The notes under the pieces: model-generated
What the model was told of the DNA's origin: nothing
The model's input: only the letters and a program-made list of their open reading frames with translations
Databases searched by the model: none
Assembly (NCBI GenBank): GCA_963788115.1
Contig: CAWBFD010000004.1
Location: 1,674,001 to 1,738,000, forward strand
From: CAWBFD01 sp963788115
GTDB taxonomy: Bacteria > Actinomycetota > Thermoleophilia > Solirubrobacterales > 70-9
Length of the DNA: 64,000 bases
Reading direction: 5' to 3'
Shown: in pieces, positions 50,296-58,415 of the stretch
How the letters are laid out: the number at the start of each line of letters is the position of its first letter
Numbering within the stretch: position 1 is the first letter of the stretch
Translations under genes and position numbers: made by a program

Positions 50296-51786
50296 TCAGG
50301 CGGACTGGATCGTCCTCGGCTCGACCAGCTCACGGACGCCCACCGGCGAATGGCGCGGGCGCAGCAGCGAGACGCCGGCGCCGATCACCGAAGTCGCCGC
50401 CAGCACCCACAGCGCGGTGTGCATGTTGGTGATGAACGGCGCCAGCTGCGCGTCGCTGAGGCCCGAGGCGAGCCCGGAGAAGATCTTGAACAGCACGTCC
50501 TTGGGCACCGCCGCGGTGACGATCGCGAGCACGAAGGCGATCGAGATCACCGCGCCGGTGTTCTGGAGCATCGTCCGGGCCCCGGCAGCGATGCCGCGGC
50601 GCTGGGAGGGCACCGCGCCCATCATCGCCGCCGTGTTGGGGGAGTTGAACATCCCCGAGCCGACCCCGACCACGAACAGCCACAGAGCGCTCTCCCAGAA
50701 TGGGCTGTGGGCCTGGAGTGTGGTCATGGCCGCGAGGGCGGCGCCGCTGACGAGCATCCCGAGCGCGGCAAGCGTCCGCGAGCCGTGGCGATCGGCCCAG
50801 ACCCCGGCCAGGGGCGAGGCAATAAGCATCCCGATCGCCATCGGGGTCAGCTTGACGCCGGCGGTGATCGGGTCATCGCCCTGGGCGCCCTGGAAGTAGA
50901 AGACGAAGACGAAGAGCAGCGCGAAGCGCGAGAGGCCGTTGATGAACGCGGCCCCGCTCGCGGCCGCGAAGAGCCGGCTGCGGAAAATCGTCAGGTCGAG
51001 CATCGGCGTGCGGGCGCGACGCTCGACGAGGACGAAGGCCGGCAGCAGGGCCGCGCCTGCGATCAGGCCGCCGATCACCAGCGGGTTGCCCCAGCCGTCG
51101 ATGCCGCCCTTGGAGATCCCGTAGACGAGCCCGGTCAACCCGGCCACGAAGAGCGTCGTTCCCAATAGGTCCAGCCCCCGTTCGGTGTCCCGCTTGGCAA
51201 GCTCACGCAGGACCAGTCCACCCCAGGCGGCGCCGGCCAGGCCAAGCGGCACGTTGAACCAGAACGCCCAGTGCCAGGAGATCGAGACGAGAAAACCGCC
51301 GAGGATCGGTCCGAGCACAAGGCCGACCGCGGCGACCATCGTGTTGGTGCCCATTGCCAGTCCGAGCTGCTCCTTCGGGAAGGCATCGGTGACCAGCGCC
51401 GGACCGTTGGCGAAGATGAAGGCGCCCCCAATCCCCTGGAGGATCCGCCAGAGGATCAGCTCGGTGCCGTTGGCCGAGAAGCCGGCGCCCAGCGAGGCGA
51501 GCGAGAAGACGACGAAGGCGGCGACGTATGCCCTCTTGCGCCCGAACAGGTCCGAGAGCCGCCCCGCGGTCAGTACCAGGACCGTAGAGGCGATCATGTA
51601 GGCAAGGATCACCCAGACCAGCTGCAGCAGCGTCGTCCCTAGCGCCCGCTCGAGGTCCGGCAGGGCAATGATGAGCGTTCCCGAATTGATCGTCGCCAGC
51701 AGCATCCCGAGGCTGGTGCAGGAAAGCGCCCACCACTTGTAGTTGTGGTGCTCTGCGTGAACCCCGATCGACCTTCTTGTCGTCAC
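50296..51786 (-). CDS. MFS drug exporter, DHA2 family, in MarR operon
   Basis: Fourteen-helix transporter of 496 residues. NSGTLIIALPDLERAL, GRLSDLFGRKRAYV and AVGLVLGPILGGFL are the D1, A and C motifs of EmrB-type antiporters. It is the last gene of a marR-usp-MFS unit, with 1 bp between it and the USP stop. Likely exports a toxic organic compound sensed by the MarR protein. Confidence 0.92.
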   Translation of the reverse strand: MTTRRSIGVHAEHHNYKWWALSCTSLGMLLATINSGTLIIALPDLERALGTTLLQLVWVILAYMIASTVLVLTAGRLSDLFGRKRAYVAAFVVFSLASLGAGFSANGTELILWRILQGIGGAFIFANGPALVTDAFPKEQLGLAMGTNTMVAAVGLVLGPILGGFLVSISWHWAFWFNVPLGLAGAAWGGLVLRELAKRDTERGLDLLGTTLFVAGLTGLVYGISKGGIDGWGNPLVIGGLIAGAALLPAFVLVERRARTPMLDLTIFRSRLFAAASGAAFINGLSRFALLFVFVFYFQGAQGDDPITAGVKLTPMAIGMLIASPLAGVWADRHGSRTLAALGMLVSGAALAAMTTLQAHSPFWESALWLFVVGVGSGMFNSPNTAAMMGAVPSQRRGIAAGARTMLQNTGAVISIAFVLAIVTAAVPKDVLFKIFSGLASGLSDAQLAPFITNMHTALWVLAATSVIGAGVSLLRPRHSPVGVRELVEPRTIQSA

Positions 51787-52287
51787 TCAGGGCGCCGCCT
51801 CACCGCTGAGCCAGGAGCCGTTGGTCCGCATGGCATCCCGGTCGTTCGAGGCCTCGTGGACGATCAGCACCGGAATCGGGCTGTGGTCAAGCGCGTAATG
51901 GCTGGTGCTCCCGAGCAGCGCCGACCGGATCGGTCCGCGCCCGCGCGAACCCATGACCAGGAGATCATGGCCGGCCTGGTCGATCTGCTCCATCAACGCC
52001 GGGCCGATCGGGTCGTAGGCGACGAGCGCGGTCACGGCAAGATCGGACGGGACTCGCGCCGCCGCTTCGCGCGCGGTGGTTTCGGCCTCATGTGCGAGCT
52101 TTTCCTCCACGTCGCCGATGGACGCGGCGCCGGGCCCCCACGTGCTGAGCCCGGCGTAGGGGACGGTCCACACCGCCGTCAGGACCGTCAGGCGGGCGTT
52201 CTCAGCCTGCGCGAGGTCGACCGCCTGATCAAGGGCGCGGCGTGAGTCAGCCGAGCCGTCGTAACTGACGAGGATGTTGTGGAACAT
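51787..52287 (-). CDS. Universal stress protein (UspA fold)
   Basis: Single Usp domain of 166 residues. NILVSYDGSADSRRALDQAVDLA is the first strand-helix, and GSRGRGPIRSALLGSTSHYAL matches the ATP-binding G-2x-G-9x-G-S/T motif. CAGGAGGCA precedes the ATG. It is in the middle of the marR operon. Confidence 0.93.
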   Translation of the reverse strand: MFHNILVSYDGSADSRRALDQAVDLAQAENARLTVLTAVWTVPYAGLSTWGPGAASIGDVEEKLAHEAETTAREAAARVPSDLAVTALVAYDPIGPALMEQIDQAGHDLLVMGSRGRGPIRSALLGSTSHYALDHSPIPVLIVHEASNDRDAMRTNGSWLSGEAAP

Positions 52288-52333
52288 GACTGCCTCCTGT
52301 TCGCAGGCGGGATCGACGCGGCCGATGGGCCGC

Positions 52334-52798
52334 TCATGTCGCGGCCCCGGCTTGCAGGACCCCGATCAGCGAGTCCATCGCGTCGGTCGCCGTCTCAAGT
52401 GCGGCGACCTGCTCGTCGGTCAAGGCCTCGATGTAATTCCTCAGCATCTCTCCGACCTCCAGTTGGAGCTCCTCCAGCGCCGCCCTGCCGTCCCCGGTCA
52501 ACGAGATCAGCACCACCCGCCCGTCTTCGCCGTGGCGCTCACGCTGCACCCAACCGTGCTGCTCGAGCCGCTTGACCAGGAGCGTCATCGTCGGCTGCGC
52601 GAGCCCTTCCAGCTGTGCCAGCTCAGTGATCCGCCGCGGGCCGCGGACGAGGGTGTTCAGCACCCCTCCCTCGGTGCGCAGGATCTCGCTGCCGGATTGC
52701 TTGAGCACCAGTCGCCCCAGCAATGCGGTCTTGGAAAGCAGCTCTCGCGCGACGTAATCGACCTGCTCGGCGCGATGGGCTGTGGTCGCGAGATGCAT
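52334..52798 (-). CDS. MarR-family transcriptional repressor
   Basis: Winged-helix regulator of 154 residues: LNTLVRGPRRITELAQLEGLAQPTMTLLVKRLEQHGWVQRERHGEDGRVVLISLT covers the recognition helix and wing. The promoter upstream is near consensus and overlaps a palindrome, so the protein probably represses its own operon (usp and MFS). The ATG directly follows the -10 box by six bases. Confidence 0.93.
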   Translation of the reverse strand: MHLATTAHRAEQVDYVARELLSKTALLGRLVLKQSGSEILRTEGGVLNTLVRGPRRITELAQLEGLAQPTMTLLVKRLEQHGWVQRERHGEDGRVVLISLTGDGRAALEELQLEVGEMLRNYIEALTDEQVAALETATDAMDSLIGVLQAGAAT

Positions 52799-52833
52799 AA
52801 GCTAACTATATAGCTTTACAATGTTCTTGTCAA
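52799..52833 (-). promoter_or_regulatory. Near-consensus promoter and palindromic operator of the marR operon
   Basis: On the minus strand: TTGACA (52828-52833), a 17-bp spacer, TATAGT (52805-52810), then six bases to the ATG, so the message should be leaderless. AAGCTA-TATAGT-TAGCTT (52799-52816) is a perfect inverted repeat that covers the -10 box and reaches the start codon, ideally placed for a MarR dimer to block transcription. Confidence 0.8.
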
Positions 52834-52912
52834 TGCACCCGGCGGCGATGCCAAGCGGGAGCAGCCCCGCAGCGGCGCTGGCGATGAGCGCGGTCGATCT
52901 GGTGCGAGTCAT
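52802..52912 (-). pseudogene. Remnant of a lipoprotein gene (signal peptide only)
   Basis: Good ribosome-binding site (AAAGGAACGGGA) and start, then MTRTRSTALIASAAAGLLPL and GIAAGC, a lipoprotein signal with a lipobox cysteine. Ten residues later the frame stops within the marR promoter. Nothing resembling a mature lipoprotein follows. Likely cut by the rearrangement that brought the marR operon here. Confidence 0.6.
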
Positions 52913-53103
52913 TCCCGTTCCTTTCCGGTCGGGTCCCCGGAATGCTCCCCGTCGAGGCCGCCTTTGTCGTCGGCCTCGGGAACGCTCTTTTGCCTGCGAC
53001 CCGCACTGCAGCGGGACGGTCCGGCTACGCCGGCGGGAGTAGGCCGAAGACTCGACACGCGGCCGACGACGGCGCGGGGTCATCGCGCGATCCTTGAGCC
53101 ACG

Positions 53104-53205
53104 ATGGCGACCCTGCTGCAACGCCTCACAGGCCACCGTCTCGGGTTCGGGGCGATGCGGATCACGGGCCAGGGGACCTGGGGACCTGGGGACCGCCCGC
53201 CGACA
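53104..53205 (+). pseudogene. Fragment of an aldo/keto reductase gene
   Basis: The frame from 53104 reads RLTGHRLGFGAMRITGQGTW, the usual N-terminal strand of aldo/keto reductases; GPPADN follows in the next frame, after a short direct repeat of GGGACCT (53174-53195) that shifts the frame. Nothing further downstream matches. The surrounding 52913-53316 holds no intact gene. Confidence 0.5.
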
Positions 53206-53316
53206 ACACCGCCGCCCCTCCCGTCTCGCTGCACGGGAACTCGCCGAAGGTCGTCGCCACGTTGCGAACCCAGGCCGTCCGCCGGGAGAACGGTCCCCCT
53301 GCGGCTCCGCGCGAGG

Positions 53317-53907
53317 TCACCTTCGCTCGAGAATCGCGGGAACGAGCTGGGCCAGTTGGCTCCAGCTTCCCTCGAGCCGCTCGCCTCCGACGAAGAAGGT
53401 CGGCGTCGCGTGGACGCCCGCCTGCTCGGCGCCGGCGACGTCCTTGAGCACACGCTCGCGATAGCGCCGCTCGCGTAGGACCGCTTCCGCTTCGGCGGGC
53501 TCGAGATCGAGCTGCCGCGCCGCCGAGAGCAGGTCGTTCGCCGAGAAACGGTCGCGGCCGGCGAGCAATACCGAGTGGGCCTGCCAGAACTTTCCTCCGT
53601 CGCTCGCAAACTCCGACAGCTCCGCGGCCAGGTCGGCGCCCGGGTGAAGCTCGGAGTCGGGGAGGTGGCGCCAGACCAGCCTCACGTCGGGGTAGCGATC
53701 GAGAAGCGACCTCACCGGCCGGCTCGCCGCGAAGCAAAACGGGCAGCCGAAGTCCCCGTACTCCACCAGCGTCAACTCGGGCTCCACGGCGCCGAGCACG
53801 TGATCCGCGGCTCCGATCGGGTCCAGTTCGCCTGAAGTCGGGGCGGGCATCGTCGTCAACAAGGCTACGGACGGGCGTTTCGAGGGATCGAGCGGCTGGA
53901 GCGTCAC
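53317..53907 (-). CDS. DsbA-family thiol-disulfide oxidoreductase
   Basis: Thioredoxin-fold protein of 196 residues. LVEYGDFGCPFCFAASRPV carries the CPFC redox site (Cys55, Cys58), and VHATPTFFVGGERL the cis-Pro loop. No signal peptide is obvious, so it may be cytoplasmic, like FrnE- or 2-hydroxychromene-type relatives. The GTG at 53907 overlaps the stop of the 38-codon gene upstream as GTGA, which sets the start; ATG 53850 is the alternative. Expressed from the shared-motif promoter upstream of the short gene. Confidence 0.87.
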   Translation of the reverse strand: MTLQPLDPSKRPSVALLTTMPAPTSGELDPIGAADHVLGAVEPELTLVEYGDFGCPFCFAASRPVRSLLDRYPDVRLVWRHLPDSELHPGADLAAELSEFASDGGKFWQAHSVLLAGRDRFSANDLLSAARQLDLEPAEAEAVLRERRYRERVLKDVAGAEQAGVHATPTFFVGGERLEGSWSQLAQLVPAILERR

Positions 53908-54020
53908 CTCACAACGAGCCCGCTCACGCCGGTGGCCCCAAGGGTGACCAGGTTGCGCACCACGGGCCGTAGCTGAGCGATGGCCACGCTCCGGGCCCTC
54001 GCGTTCCCTTGCAAGTCCAT
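53904..54020 (-). CDS. 38-residue leaderless small protein coupled to the DsbA-like gene
   Basis: Reads MDLQGNARARSVAIAQLRPV then VRNLVTLGATGVSGLVVR and TGA. Support comes from the context: the ATG lies exactly six bases after a TACCAT -10 box, the regulon motif TGGCGGATGTGA is exactly 17 bp further up, and the stop overlaps the GTG of the DsbA-like gene (GTGA). The sequence is basic at the N-terminus with a weakly amphipathic/hydrophobic C-terminal half. It could be a functional microprotein or a leader peptide that couples translation. I recognise no family. Confidence 0.65.
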   Translation of the reverse strand: MDLQGNARARSVAIAQLRPVVRNLVTLGATGVSGLVVR

Positions 54021-54026
54021 GCGTCG

Positions 54027-54084
54027 ATGGTAGGCGCGGGCAACGCGGCTCACATCCGCCAGGGGACAGTGCGAGTGGCCAGTC
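54027..54084 (-). promoter_or_regulatory. Regulon promoter site 4 (toward the small ORF and DsbA-like gene)
   Basis: Minus strand: TGGCGGATGTGA (54050-54061), 17-bp spacer, TACCAT (54027-54032), six bases, ATG 54020. The block from GACTGGCC (54084) to GAGCC matches site 2 (58352-58389) at 33 of 38 positions, far beyond chance. It shares the intergenic region with divergent site 1. Confidence 0.75.
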
Positions 54085-54120
54085 TTGGTCCGGCGGCGCC
54101 GGGAGGTATCGACCGGCCAT

Positions 54121-54168
54121 CACGACCGGCCGGTGGCAGATGCGAGCGTGGCCCCTCGGCCTCACCCT
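54121..54168 (+). promoter_or_regulatory. Regulon promoter site 1 (toward the LUD gene)
   Basis: TGGCAGATGCGA (54134-54145), 17-bp spacer, CACCCT (54163-54168). Transcription would begin near 54175, leaving a 31-base leader with AAGGAGG before the GTG at 54206. This is the only one of the four promoters that is not leaderless. Confidence 0.65.
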
Positions 54169-54205
54169 CAAATGGACCCTATTGGTGAACCAAGGAGGAC
54201 CAGCT

Positions 54206-54832
54206 GTGAGCACGATCGAAGCATCCGAACGCTTCACCGCACTTCCCGACGACGAGACGCTCGACGCAACCGTCGTTGCGCTCGAAGAACACGGATTCAG
54301 CGTCGAAGTCGTCGATGACCTCGACGCTGCGCGCGACGCCGTGCTCGCCGACATTCCCGAAGGCTCGTCGGTGATGACCAACACCTCGGTGACCCTGAAC
54401 GAGACCGGCATCGCCGATGCGATCGACAACGGCGGGCCCTATGAATCGGCGCGCAACAAGATGATGGAATTCGACTTCGCGACGCAGCTGCAGGAGATGA
54501 AGGCGATCGGTGGCCAGCCGGACTACGCGCTCGGCAGCGTCCATGCGGTCACCCGCGACGGAACCCTCGTCATTGCCTCAGCCTCCGGAAGCCAGCTTGC
54601 CTCCTACGCCTGGGGCGCCGCGAACGTGATCTTCGTCATTGGCGCGCAGAAACTCGTGCCAGACCTGGAAGCCGCGCGCAGGCGGATCGTCGAGCACAGC
54701 CTCCCGCTCGAGGACGCCCGCGCCTACGCCGCCTACGGGCAGAACAGCCGCATCGGAAAGATCCTCGAGATCCACCAAGAGGACCCCGGCCGCATCCGCG
54801 TCGTCCTCATCCGACAGGCGGTCGGGTTCTGA
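54206..54832 (+). CDS. LUD-domain protein (LutC/YkgG-like)
   Basis: Protein of 208 residues: LDATVVALEEHGFSVEVVDDLDAARDAVLADIPEGSSVMTNTSVTLNETGI, then AIGGQPDYALGSVHAVTRDGTLVIASASGSQLASYAWGAANVIFVIGAQKLVPDLEAA, split here by commas only for the main blocks. The second block is the LUD nucleotide/CoA-like loop. LUD proteins include LutC of lactate oxidation; single-domain members have unclear roles. The GTG at 54206 has AAGGAGG upstream. Confidence 0.88.
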   Translation: MSTIEASERFTALPDDETLDATVVALEEHGFSVEVVDDLDAARDAVLADIPEGSSVMTNTSVTLNETGIADAIDNGGPYESARNKMMEFDFATQLQEMKAIGGQPDYALGSVHAVTRDGTLVIASASGSQLASYAWGAANVIFVIGAQKLVPDLEAARRRIVEHSLPLEDARAYAAYGQNSRIGKILEIHQEDPGRIRVVLIRQAVGF

Positions 54833-54873
54833 CAGGGTGTGGTGGCTGGGGCGCGAGTAGCCCGGCAGCCGAG

Positions 54874-55449
54874 TCAACGCGATTGATCGTGTGCGTCGTC
54901 TTCGCCCTGAATAGGCGGGACCGTGAGGCTCTCGAGGCGCCGCATCGGCGGGCCGGCGGTGAGCTCCTCGTAGTCGAGGTGCTCGAGCAGGTGGCCGTGG
55001 AGATCCCGGAGGCCGTCGATGACGCGTTGCCGTGCAGCATCACCGTCGGCCTCAGTGAGCGCGCGGGCTGCCGCCTCGACCGCGTCCAACAGGTCGGACA
55101 CACGAGCATGGTCCGCTTCCAGGCGGTCGACGATCGGGCCGATCGAAGCATCGGACGCGCGCAGCGCGGGGAACAGGAGGCGGTCTTCAGCTCCGTGATG
55201 GGCGTGGACGAAGCGGCAGTAACGCAGGCAGTTGACCTTCAGCTGCCAAAGCGGGCCGTTGGTCTTCAGCTCATCCAGAGCTTCGCGGACGGCCTCGCCG
55301 GCAAGCCCATCCCCTACATCAGCAGCGAGCTCTTCGACCCGGACAAGGTCACGACGGATCGCCGAATGAACCCAGAGAAGCTCCGCGAACATCGCCCTGC
55401 CCTGGGCGGTCTCCCGACTGCGCGCCTCGCCTCCGTCGCTGAGACTCAT
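54874..55449 (-). CDS. Haemerythrin-like (HHE) protein
   Basis: Four-helix protein of 191 residues with the di-iron ligand pattern: ELLWVHSAIRRDL (His), FVHAHHGAEDRLLFPAL (His-His-Glu), RLEADHARVSDLL (His), and LHGHLLEHLDYEEL (His, His, Glu). Expected to bind oxygen, nitric oxide or sense oxidants. The ATG lies six bases after CATGCT and 17 bp plus below the regulon motif, so transcription is leaderless and motif-controlled. It is divergent from the LuxR-type regulator. Confidence 0.9.
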   Translation of the reverse strand: MSLSDGGEARSRETAQGRAMFAELLWVHSAIRRDLVRVEELAADVGDGLAGEAVREALDELKTNGPLWQLKVNCLRYCRFVHAHHGAEDRLLFPALRASDASIGPIVDRLEADHARVSDLLDAVEAAARALTEADGDAARQRVIDGLRDLHGHLLEHLDYEELTAGPPMRRLESLTVPPIQGEDDAHDQSR

Positions 55450-55455
55450 ACGGTC

Positions 55456-55500
55456 AGCATGGGGCCAAAGGGGCTCGTTCGCATCCGCCAGTGGCTGGTC
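55456..55500 (-). promoter_or_regulatory. Regulon promoter site 3 (toward the haemerythrin gene)
   Basis: Minus strand: TGGCGGATGCGA (55479-55490), 17-bp spacer, CATGCT (55456-55461), six bases, ATG 55449. It lies in the 83-bp divergent region with the LuxR-type gene, so binding there could also affect the regulator's own expression. Confidence 0.7.
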
Positions 55501-55532
55501 CTCGTCGCGCGTGTAACGTCGATGGCGGGCAG

Positions 55533-58307
55533 ATGGCAACGAATTCCCCGATCGGCGGGCACGTCGCTGAACTCACGGGCCGGCGCAGCGAACGCGATGT
55601 ACTCGACCGGCTGATCGACGCTGTTCGCGCGGGTGAGAGCCGGGCCTTGGTCGTGCGCGGCGAGCCTGGCGTAGGGAAAACCGCGCTGTTGGATTATTTG
55701 GTCCAGCAGGCGTCGGACTGCCGCATCGCGCGCGCCGTGGGTGTCCAGTCGGAGATGGAGCTTGCGTTCGCCGGGTTGCATCAGATGTGCGCGCCGACCT
55801 TGGATCGTCTCGACCAGCTCCCGGTCCCGCAGCGCGATGCGCTGCTGACTGCATTCGGCATGAGCCGCGGGCCCGTTCCGGATCGCTTCCTGGTAGGCCT
55901 GGCCGTCCTGAGCCTGCTGTCGGGGGCGGCCGAGGAGCGGCCGCTGATCTGCCTGGTGGATGATGAACAGTGGCTCGATCGCGCCTCGGCGCAGGTGTTC
56001 GCGTTCGTGGCGCGCCGCCTGGAGGCGGAATCGATTGGCTTCGTGTTCGCGGCGCGGAAGCCGAGCGATGACCTGGCGGGATTGCCCGAACTGGCGGTCG
56101 AGGGCCTGAGTGAGGGCGATGCACGCATCCTGCTGGACAGAGTGCTCACCGGACCTCTGGACGCGCGGGTCCGCGACCAGATCGTGACCGAGACACGGGG
56201 CAACCCGCTGGCGTTGCTGGAGTTGGTACGGGGCCTGACGCCGGCGGAGCTCGCGGGTGGCTTCGGGCTACCCGGCGCGGTCGGGCTCTCGGGGCACATC
56301 GAGCAGAGCTTCCGCCGGCAACTCGACGCGCTTCCGGACGACGCCAGGCGTTTGCTGCAGCTGGCGGCGGCCGACCCCGTGGGCGAGCCCCTGCTGGTTT
56401 GGCGAGCCGCCGAGCAGCTCGCGATCGGGACTGAAGCTGCGTCGGCTGCGGTTGAGTCCGGACTGATCGAATTCGATCCGCGCGTCCGGTTCCGACATCC
56501 GCTGGTGCGCTCGGCGGCCTACCGGTCGGCGTCAGTCCAGGGAAGGCAGGAACTGCATCGGGCGCTGGCGGCGGTGACGGATCCGGAGGTTGATCCCGAT
56601 CGCCGCGCGTGGCACCGGGCCCAAGCCACGCCCGGCCCCGACGAGGACGTTGCGTCTGAGCTCGAGCGCTCGGCCGGGCGGGCACAGGCACGCGGAGGAC
56701 TCGCGGCGGCGGCCGCGTTCCTCGAGCGCGCGGCGATGCTGACGCCCGAACCCGCTCGCCGCGCACAGCGCCTGCTCGTCGCTGCCACGGCAGAGCGCGA
56801 CGCCGGCGCGCTTGACGACTCGCTCGGCCTGCTGGTGGCTGTCGAGGCCGGACCCCTCGACGAGCTACAACGAGCCCGCGTCGACCTCTTGCGCGGACAG
56901 ATCGCGTTGGAGCAGCGACGAGGCAGCGACGCCGGCCGGCTGCTCGTGAACGCGGCCAGACGTTTCGAGCCGCTCGACGCCGACTTGGCCCGCGAGACGC
57001 ACCTGGAGGCGCTCGGGGCCGCGATGGCCAACGACCTCGAGATCCCCGGCGGCGTGCTGGAGGCCGCCAAGGCCGCGCGCGCCGCGCCGCCCCCGGCGGG
57101 GCCGCCGCGTGCGGTCGACGTCCTGCTCGACGGGTTCGCGCTGCGGTTGACGGACGGATACCCAGCCGCCGCGCCAACCCTGGCGCGAGCACTCGAGCTG
57201 CTTCTCGCCTTGGAGGTCACCGACGAAAAAGCCGACCGCGCGCTGTGGCTCGCCGGTGGAAGAGGCAGCATCCTCGTCGCCGCCGAGCTGTGGGATGCCG
57301 ATGCCTTCCATGCGCTGGCCGCTCGCCAGGCGCAGATCGCCCGCGATACGGGCGCGCTCGTCCATTTGCAGCTCGCGCTCAGCTTTCTCGCCAGAAGCCA
57401 CATCTTCGCCGGCGATTTGGCCGAGGCGGCGCTGATGATCGACGAAGATCGCCTGATCGCCGAGGCGAGCGGGAACCCAGCGCTCGGGAGCGCCCCGATT
57501 ACGCTCGCGGCCTGGCGCGGCGAGGAGGCGGTGGTTGCGGAGCTGATCGACGCCACCTCGGAGGAGGCGAGCGCACGCGGCTGGACGCGAAACTCCTACG
57601 CGAGCTCGGTGCTCTACAACGGCCTCGGTCGCCACGATGCTGCGCGCGACGCCGCCTGGCAGCTATTCGAGCGCGATCAGGTTGGAACCGGGACCTTGAT
57701 CGTGCCCGAGCTCGCCGAGTCGGCGTCCAGAACCGGTGACGTGGCGATGGTCGAGGCCGCACTCGAATGGCTCTCAGAACGCACCCGGGTGTCACCCGGC
57801 GAGTGGGCGCTCGGGATCAAGGCCCGGGTCCGCGCCCTGCTCAGCGAGGGTGAGACGGCGGAGCGCCTGCACAACGAGTCGATCGATCGGCTCGGCCGCA
57901 CCCGCGTCCGCTTGGAGCTCGCCCGCGGCCATCTGCTCTACGGCGAGTGGCTGCGACGCGAGCGCCGCCGCGTCGACGCGCGCGAGCAGCTGCGCACGGC
58001 TCACGAGATGCTGGACGCGATGGGCATCGAGGCGTTCGCCGAGCGGGCCAGGCGCGAGCTCTTGGCCACCGGCGAGACCGCCCGCAAGCGCACCGTCGAG
58101 ACCCGCGACGAGCTGACGGCCCAGGAGGCCCAGATCGCGCGGCTCGCCCGCGACGGGCTCTCGAATCCGGAGATCGGCGCCCGGCTGTTCATCAGCCCGC
58201 GCACGGTTCAGTACCACCTGCGCAAGGTCTTCATCAAGCTCGACATCAGCTCGCGCAACGAGCTCGAGCACGTCATGCCGGAGCCGGCCACGGTCTCGGC
58301 GCCCTAG
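55533..58307 (+). CDS. Large ATP-binding LuxR-family (LAL) transcriptional regulator
   Basis: Regulator of 924 residues. Walker A GEPGVGKT is at 43-50, Walker B is in LICLVDDEQWLD, then an AAA/STAND module, a long helical TPR-like region rich in Ala and Arg, and a C-terminal LuxR helix-turn-helix (LTAQEAQIARLARDGLSNPEIGARLFISPRTVQYHLRKV). LAL proteins are usually activators that bind ligand and ATP. It sits among four promoters sharing one element and is the natural candidate for the factor that reads it. The start is the ATG at 55533; no classical ribosome-binding site is visible. Confidence 0.92.
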   Translation: MATNSPIGGHVAELTGRRSERDVLDRLIDAVRAGESRALVVRGEPGVGKTALLDYLVQQASDCRIARAVGVQSEMELAFAGLHQMCAPTLDRLDQLPVPQRDALLTAFGMSRGPVPDRFLVGLAVLSLLSGAAEERPLICLVDDEQWLDRASAQVFAFVARRLEAESIGFVFAARKPSDDLAGLPELAVEGLSEGDARILLDRVLTGPLDARVRDQIVTETRGNPLALLELVRGLTPAELAGGFGLPGAVGLSGHIEQSFRRQLDALPDDARRLLQLAAADPVGEPLLVWRAAEQLAIGTEAASAAVESGLIEFDPRVRFRHPLVRSAAYRSASVQGRQELHRALAAVTDPEVDPDRRAWHRAQATPGPDEDVASELERSAGRAQARGGLAAAAAFLERAAMLTPEPARRAQRLLVAATAERDAGALDDSLGLLVAVEAGPLDELQRARVDLLRGQIALEQRRGSDAGRLLVNAARRFEPLDADLARETHLEALGAAMANDLEIPGGVLEAAKAARAAPPPAGPPRAVDVLLDGFALRLTDGYPAAAPTLARALELLLALEVTDEKADRALWLAGGRGSILVAAELWDADAFHALAARQAQIARDTGALVHLQLALSFLARSHIFAGDLAEAALMIDEDRLIAEASGNPALGSAPITLAAWRGEEAVVAELIDATSEEASARGWTRNSYASSVLYNGLGRHDAARDAAWQLFERDQVGTGTLIVPELAESASRTGDVAMVEAALEWLSERTRVSPGEWALGIKARVRALLSEGETAERLHNESIDRLGRTRVRLELARGHLLYGEWLRRERRRVDAREQLRTAHEMLDAMGIEAFAERARRELLATGETARKRTVETRDELTAQEAQIARLARDGLSNPEIGARLFISPRTVQYHLRKVFIKLDISSRNELEHVMPEPATVSAP

Positions 58308-58351
58308 CGCCGCGCGCCTGATCGGCGTCCCGGTGGCCGGACGCCAGCTAC

Positions 58352-58409
58352 GACTGGCCAGTCGCACTGTCCATTGGCGGATGCGAGCAGCGCGCGCGCG
58401 AATGACACT
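58352..58409 (+). promoter_or_regulatory. Regulon promoter site 2 (toward the hydrolase-LLM operon)
   Basis: GACTGGCCAGTCGC (58352-58365, containing the palindrome CGACTGGCCAGTCG), then TGGCGGATGCGA (58375-58386), a 17-bp spacer, GACACT (58404-58409), six bases, ATG 58416. Same geometry as sites 3 and 4 and nearly the same 38-bp sequence as site 4. Confidence 0.75.
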
Positions 58410-58415
58410 CGCCTC

